The position numbers and the translations under genes were made by a program. A model generated the notes under the pieces. That model searched no databases. It saw nothing but the letters and a program-made list of their open reading frames with translations, and was not told where the DNA came from. A DNA stretch of 24,601 nucleotides, taken from assembly GCA_030638935.1 (NCBI GenBank), contig DAOWDR010000532.1, forward strand, positions 1 to 24,601, given 5' to 3'. Position 1 is the stretch's first letter. Each line of letters begins with the position of its first letter. The DNA is from Desulfobacteraceae bacterium. GTDB lineage: Bacteria; Desulfobacterota; Desulfobacteria; Desulfobacterales; Desulfobacteraceae. Below, piece after piece: positions 22,391-24,601 of the stretch.

Positions 22391-23710
22391 CTATAATTTC
22401 CCTTGGGGTAATTCAAAATTCAAAGGCTGTCCCTGCCTGATAAATCCGCTTCCCTTGGACACAACCAGGTCCTTTGTACTAAGCCCGGCTGTCACAACCA
22501 CATTTTCCTCACCAACAAGGGTTTCAAAGGTGATAATTTGTTTTCTGGCTTTTTTTGTTTGAGGATCCACCAGAAAAACCTGGGCAGAATTTTTAGACAC
22601 ACCCATAAGGCTCTCCAAGGGAATGACAAGCTTTGACAAATTTTTGTCCAGGGGGGGGGTATGGATGCTCACTTCGGCTGTCATACCTGGAAAAATCAGA
22701 TCAGAACCCTTGGGAGTTACGGCAAACACGAATTCATAGGTACCCGTGGTCCTGTCTGCCCGGGTGCTGTATTGGACAAGCCGGGCTTGGAACCGTTGGT
22801 TTCCTTTGGTCAAAAACCTTGCCTCACAGATATTTTGTCCCTCCCTGTCCAAAAAAAAGTTCACCTTATTTTCCGGCACATCCACGGGAATTTCAATGGT
22901 GGATATATTGTGAAGACTCATCACAGGTTCTCCCTGGCCCACCATTTCAAATGCCTGGGGCAAACGGCTGGTTACCACACCGTCAAAGGGAGCTTTAAGA
23001 CAGGTATCCCCCAAACGGTCCCTTGCGATTTCCAGTTGAACTCTAAGCTCTTCAATCCCGGCCCGGGCCGCTGTTATATCTTCCTTTCTGGATCCGCTTT
23101 TTTCCCTGGCAAGCTGTTGTTCCAAGGAGATGGTTTTTGTCCTAAGAATTTGAACGGCATTCCTGCTCCTGTCATAGGCCTGTTCAGACACTGCATTATT
23201 TTTTAAAAGAAATTCATGGCGTTTCAATTCTTTTTGGGCAAGGTCCAGGTCTGATCTGGATGCCTGGATGGATTGTTCAATGATAAGAACATCCTCTTTC
23301 CTGGCACCGGTTTGCATCTTTTGGAGATTGGCTTGGGCAGATTTGAGTTTGCTTTCCATGACATCAACCTGGCGCTGGTAATCCCTATCATCCAATTGCA
23401 ATAGTAATTGCCCTTTTGTCACCTGGTCACCGGGGCTGGCATGGACCTGATATAACGGGCCTGAATCCCTGAAAAACAGTGTGGCATACTTGCTTGCACG
23501 GGCCCGTCCCGGCAGGGTAATCCCCTGGCCATTCTTAAGGTGCCAGGGATAAACCACGGCCACGGACCGGGCCGGATCGGCCGATGTCAGAGTGGATGCC
23601 GATACCAGCCCTGTTGGGTTTTCAGACACCCCATATTGCTGGGAAACCACCGCAACAAGACAGATCAACAGTCCGGATATTACCAGACCCCCTCTTATTT
23701 TTTTCTTCAT
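22391..23710 (-). CDS. RND efflux membrane-fusion (adaptor) protein
   Basis: The 439-residue product has an N-terminal membrane anchor or uncleaved signal (GLVISGLLICLVAVV), then the first half of a lipoyl-like domain (GPLYQVHASPGDQVTKGQLL, 84-103), a long coiled-coil hairpin (about 112-232), the second lipoyl half (GDTCLKAPFDGVVTSRL) and beta-barrel and membrane-proximal domains. The order is that of HlyD/AcrA adaptors. The hairpin contains two similar segments, GARKEDVLIIEQSI and GSRKEDITAARAGI, that mirror each other on its two arms. No lipobox Cys is convincing, so it is probably a transmembrane-anchored form. Its ATG overlaps the TetR stop by 4 bases, and the pump gene follows 5 bases after it. 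Pump and adaptor are surely a working pair. Confidence 0.92.
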   Translation of the reverse strand: MKKKIRGGLVISGLLICLVAVVSQQYGVSENPTGLVSASTLTSADPARSVAVVYPWHLKNGQGITLPGRARASKYATLFFRDSGPLYQVHASPGDQVTKGQLLLQLDDRDYQRQVDVMESKLKSAQANLQKMQTGARKEDVLIIEQSIQASRSDLDLAQKELKRHEFLLKNNAVSEQAYDRSRNAVQILRTKTISLEQQLAREKSGSRKEDITAARAGIEELRVQLEIARDRLGDTCLKAPFDGVVTSRLPQAFEMVGQGEPVMSLHNISTIEIPVDVPENKVNFFLDREGQNICEARFLTKGNQRFQARLVQYSTRADRTTGTYEFVFAVTPKGSDLIFPGMTAEVSIHTPPLDKNLSKLVIPLESLMGVSKNSAQVFLVDPQTKKARKQIITFETLVGEENVVVTAGLSTKDLVVSKGSGFIRQGQPLNFELPQGKL

Positions 23711-24300
23711 TTCATATTATCCTTATTTTGGGTCATCCATTCCCGTGTTTTTGGAGTTGCCATCCCTGTCAAAAACGTCTGGATCACAAGCCCTGGAGCT
23801 TCATTTGGCGCGATATCTCCGCTTTGTACCTTTTCCCATGCCGCAAACACAAGGCTATCCAGGGAGGTGATCAACCAGGCCAGGGGAATATCTTTGCCAA
23901 CCACGCCTTCATTTTTCAACTGGGCACACAGGCTCCCGGCCTGGTCCAGGTGTTTCTGGTAGGTTTCCATCACCCGGGGATTTTCATCCTTAAAGGGAAT
24001 ATTAAAATAGGTGGACACATTCAGGCTGGCCCCCAGGGGAATCATTTTTTGGACCATTTGGATCAATTTATCCCTTGCCGGGATATTCCTTTCTAAAATG
24101 GGCACGGCTGCAGAGTGCAATTTTTCACCTGCAGCAGCCTTTAATACGATATTCAAATCATTTCTGGATTTAAAATGCCGATAAATGGTTGCCCTTCCCA
24201 CCCCGGCTGCGGTTGCTATCTCTTCCAAAGAGGCATTGGGATTCTGGGCAATGCAGTCAATGGCCTGCTTAACTATCCTGTCCCTGGTGGTTTCTGCCAT
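23707..24300 (-). CDS. TetR/AcrR-family transcriptional repressor
   Basis: The 197-residue product has an N-terminal TetR helix-turn-helix (ASLEEIATAAGVGRATIYRHF, about residues 23-43, preceded by RDRIVKQAIDCIAQN) and a helical ligand-binding core with no recognisable specificity. It is first in the operon with the adaptor and pump genes and overlaps the adaptor start by 4 bases, as in autoregulated efflux operons. The RBS is TTGGAG, 5-6 bases before the ATG. A double palindrome lies over the promoter (separate entry), so it probably represses its own operon until an efflux substrate binds. The last part reads IAPNEAPGLVIQTFLTG. Confidence 0.93.
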   Translation of the reverse strand: MAETTRDRIVKQAIDCIAQNPNASLEEIATAAGVGRATIYRHFKSRNDLNIVLKAAAGEKLHSAAVPILERNIPARDKLIQMVQKMIPLGASLNVSTYFNIPFKDENPRVMETYQKHLDQAGSLCAQLKNEGVVGKDIPLAWLITSLDSLVFAAWEKVQSGDIAPNEAPGLVIQTFLTGMATPKTREWMTQNKDNMK

Positions 24301-24310
24301 GGTTTCTCCA

Positions 24311-24364
24311 ATATTATTTCATCTCATTTGAGATTATATTGTCTCATTCGAGATGAAATAATAT
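24311..24364. promoter_or_regulatory. Two-site operator of the efflux operon
   Basis: Two near-identical 12-bp sites, TCTCATTTGAGA (24322-24333) and TCTCATTCGAGA (24342-24353), repeat with a 20-bp period (about two helical turns). The first is itself palindromic. In addition ATATTATTTCATCTC (24311-24325) is the exact complement of GAGATGAAATAATAT (24350-24364), so the whole region is one large inverted repeat. It overlaps the predicted -10 and the start point, where bound TetR would block transcription. TetR-family proteins often bind such pairs as two dimers. Confidence 0.78.
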
Positions 24365-24385
24365 ATCTTTTTACAATTTTGTCAA
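24358..24385 (-). promoter_or_regulatory. Predicted sigma70 promoter of the tetR-mfp-rnd operon
   Basis: On the minus strand a perfect TTGACA (24385-24380), 16 bases, and TATTAT (24363-24358) give a start near 24350, about 50 bases before the tetR ATG. The -10 lies inside the operator's right arm. Confidence 0.7.
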
Positions 24386-24541
24386 CTATCACCAGCTTAA
24401 ATTAAGAGCAATTATCTAATTTACAAAAATATACAATACAGTTCAACCGAACTGATATAGGCTGAATCCGATTAATCAAATCCGACCTACTAAAAAACAA
24501 GGAACAAGATCCAAATATTTGCTATCAAGTTTTAATATTTA

Positions 24542-24583
24542 TTGATTTAGATCAAGTCTCTTTCGTACCGGCAGCGATATAAA
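24542..24583 (+). promoter_or_regulatory. FNR/CRP-type box and promoter reading off the right edge
   Basis: TTGATTTAGATCAA (24542-24555) is a perfect TTGAT-N4-ATCAA palindrome, the FNR-type consensus. A TATAAA -10 lies at 24578-24583. With a start near 24590 the box is centred about 41.5 bases upstream, the class II activator position. No -35 hexamer is needed in that arrangement and none is obvious. The target gene lies outside the window. The stretch 24386-24541 holds nothing else I recognise. Confidence 0.6.
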
Positions 24584-24601
24584 AGATTTAATAATCATAA
24601 A

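Noticed and set aside
1..24601. Defence system, prophage, CRISPR or transposon
   Set aside because: No integrase, transposase, nuclease, toxin-antitoxin or repeat-spacer pattern was found; gene content is metabolic, signalling and efflux.

Overview
The window looks like chromosomal DNA from a marine, strictly anaerobic, complete-oxidising sulfate reducer of the Desulfobacteraceae type (Desulfobacula / Desulfobacterium / Desulfobacter relatives). This rests on a 2-oxoacid:ferredoxin oxidoreductase operon, a decayed taurine-dissimilation locus next to an intact alanine dehydrogenase, a likely selenocysteine-containing ArsC-family protein, moderate G+C content and strong AGGAGG ribosome-binding sites. 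No genus can be fixed from the sequence alone. I see no rRNA, tRNA, CRISPR array, insertion sequence or phage gene.

Layout. (1) 1-1605: end of korA, then korB and korC with 1-bp or overlapping junctions, closed by a strong intrinsic terminator; a 97-aa gene of unknown function converges from the minus strand. (2) 2026-3892: an xsc start fused by deletion to the frameshifted tail of tpa (taurine:pyruvate aminotransferase), then an intact ald. This is the relic of an xsc-tpa-ald taurine operon. (3) 3931-4263 minus: a 110-residue ArsC-family protein whose redox motif reads UxxC through an in-frame TGA, followed directly by a SECIS-like hairpin. (4) 4347-9059: a signalling block in which a HDOD-GAF gene (minus) diverges from a class I adenylate cyclase gene and a degenerate receiver-TPR gene (plus), with overlapping divergent promoters. 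(5) 9148-11774: a GAF gene and a universal stress protein gene (minus), an ABM-domain monooxygenase gene (plus), a small secreted protein resembling a DsbC N-terminal domain (minus), and a cold-shock protein gene with a long leader (minus). (6) 12100-16637: a tight plus-strand operon for a PfkB fructokinase, a sucrose-phosphate synthase fused to its phosphatase, and a GH13 sucrose phosphorylase. (7) 16649-19096 minus: a very large LOG-family protein and an 87-aa unknown protein. (8) 19335-24385 minus: a TetR regulator, membrane-fusion protein and RND pump operon with a two-site operator over its promoter. (9) The right edge carries a perfect FNR/CRP-type box placed to activate a plus-strand promoter that reads out of the window.

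How parts work together. The sucrose operon holds both synthesis (UDP-glucose + fructose-6-P to sucrose) and phosphorolytic recovery (sucrose + Pi to glucose-1-P + fructose, then fructose to fructose-6-P), which suggests sucrose as a recoverable compatible solute or carbon store. The efflux operon looks self-repressed by its TetR protein. The most interesting items are the likely unannotated selenoprotein with its SECIS, the taurine operon relic, the closed sucrose cycle, and the class I cyclase paired with a receiver lacking its phosphorylatable Asp.
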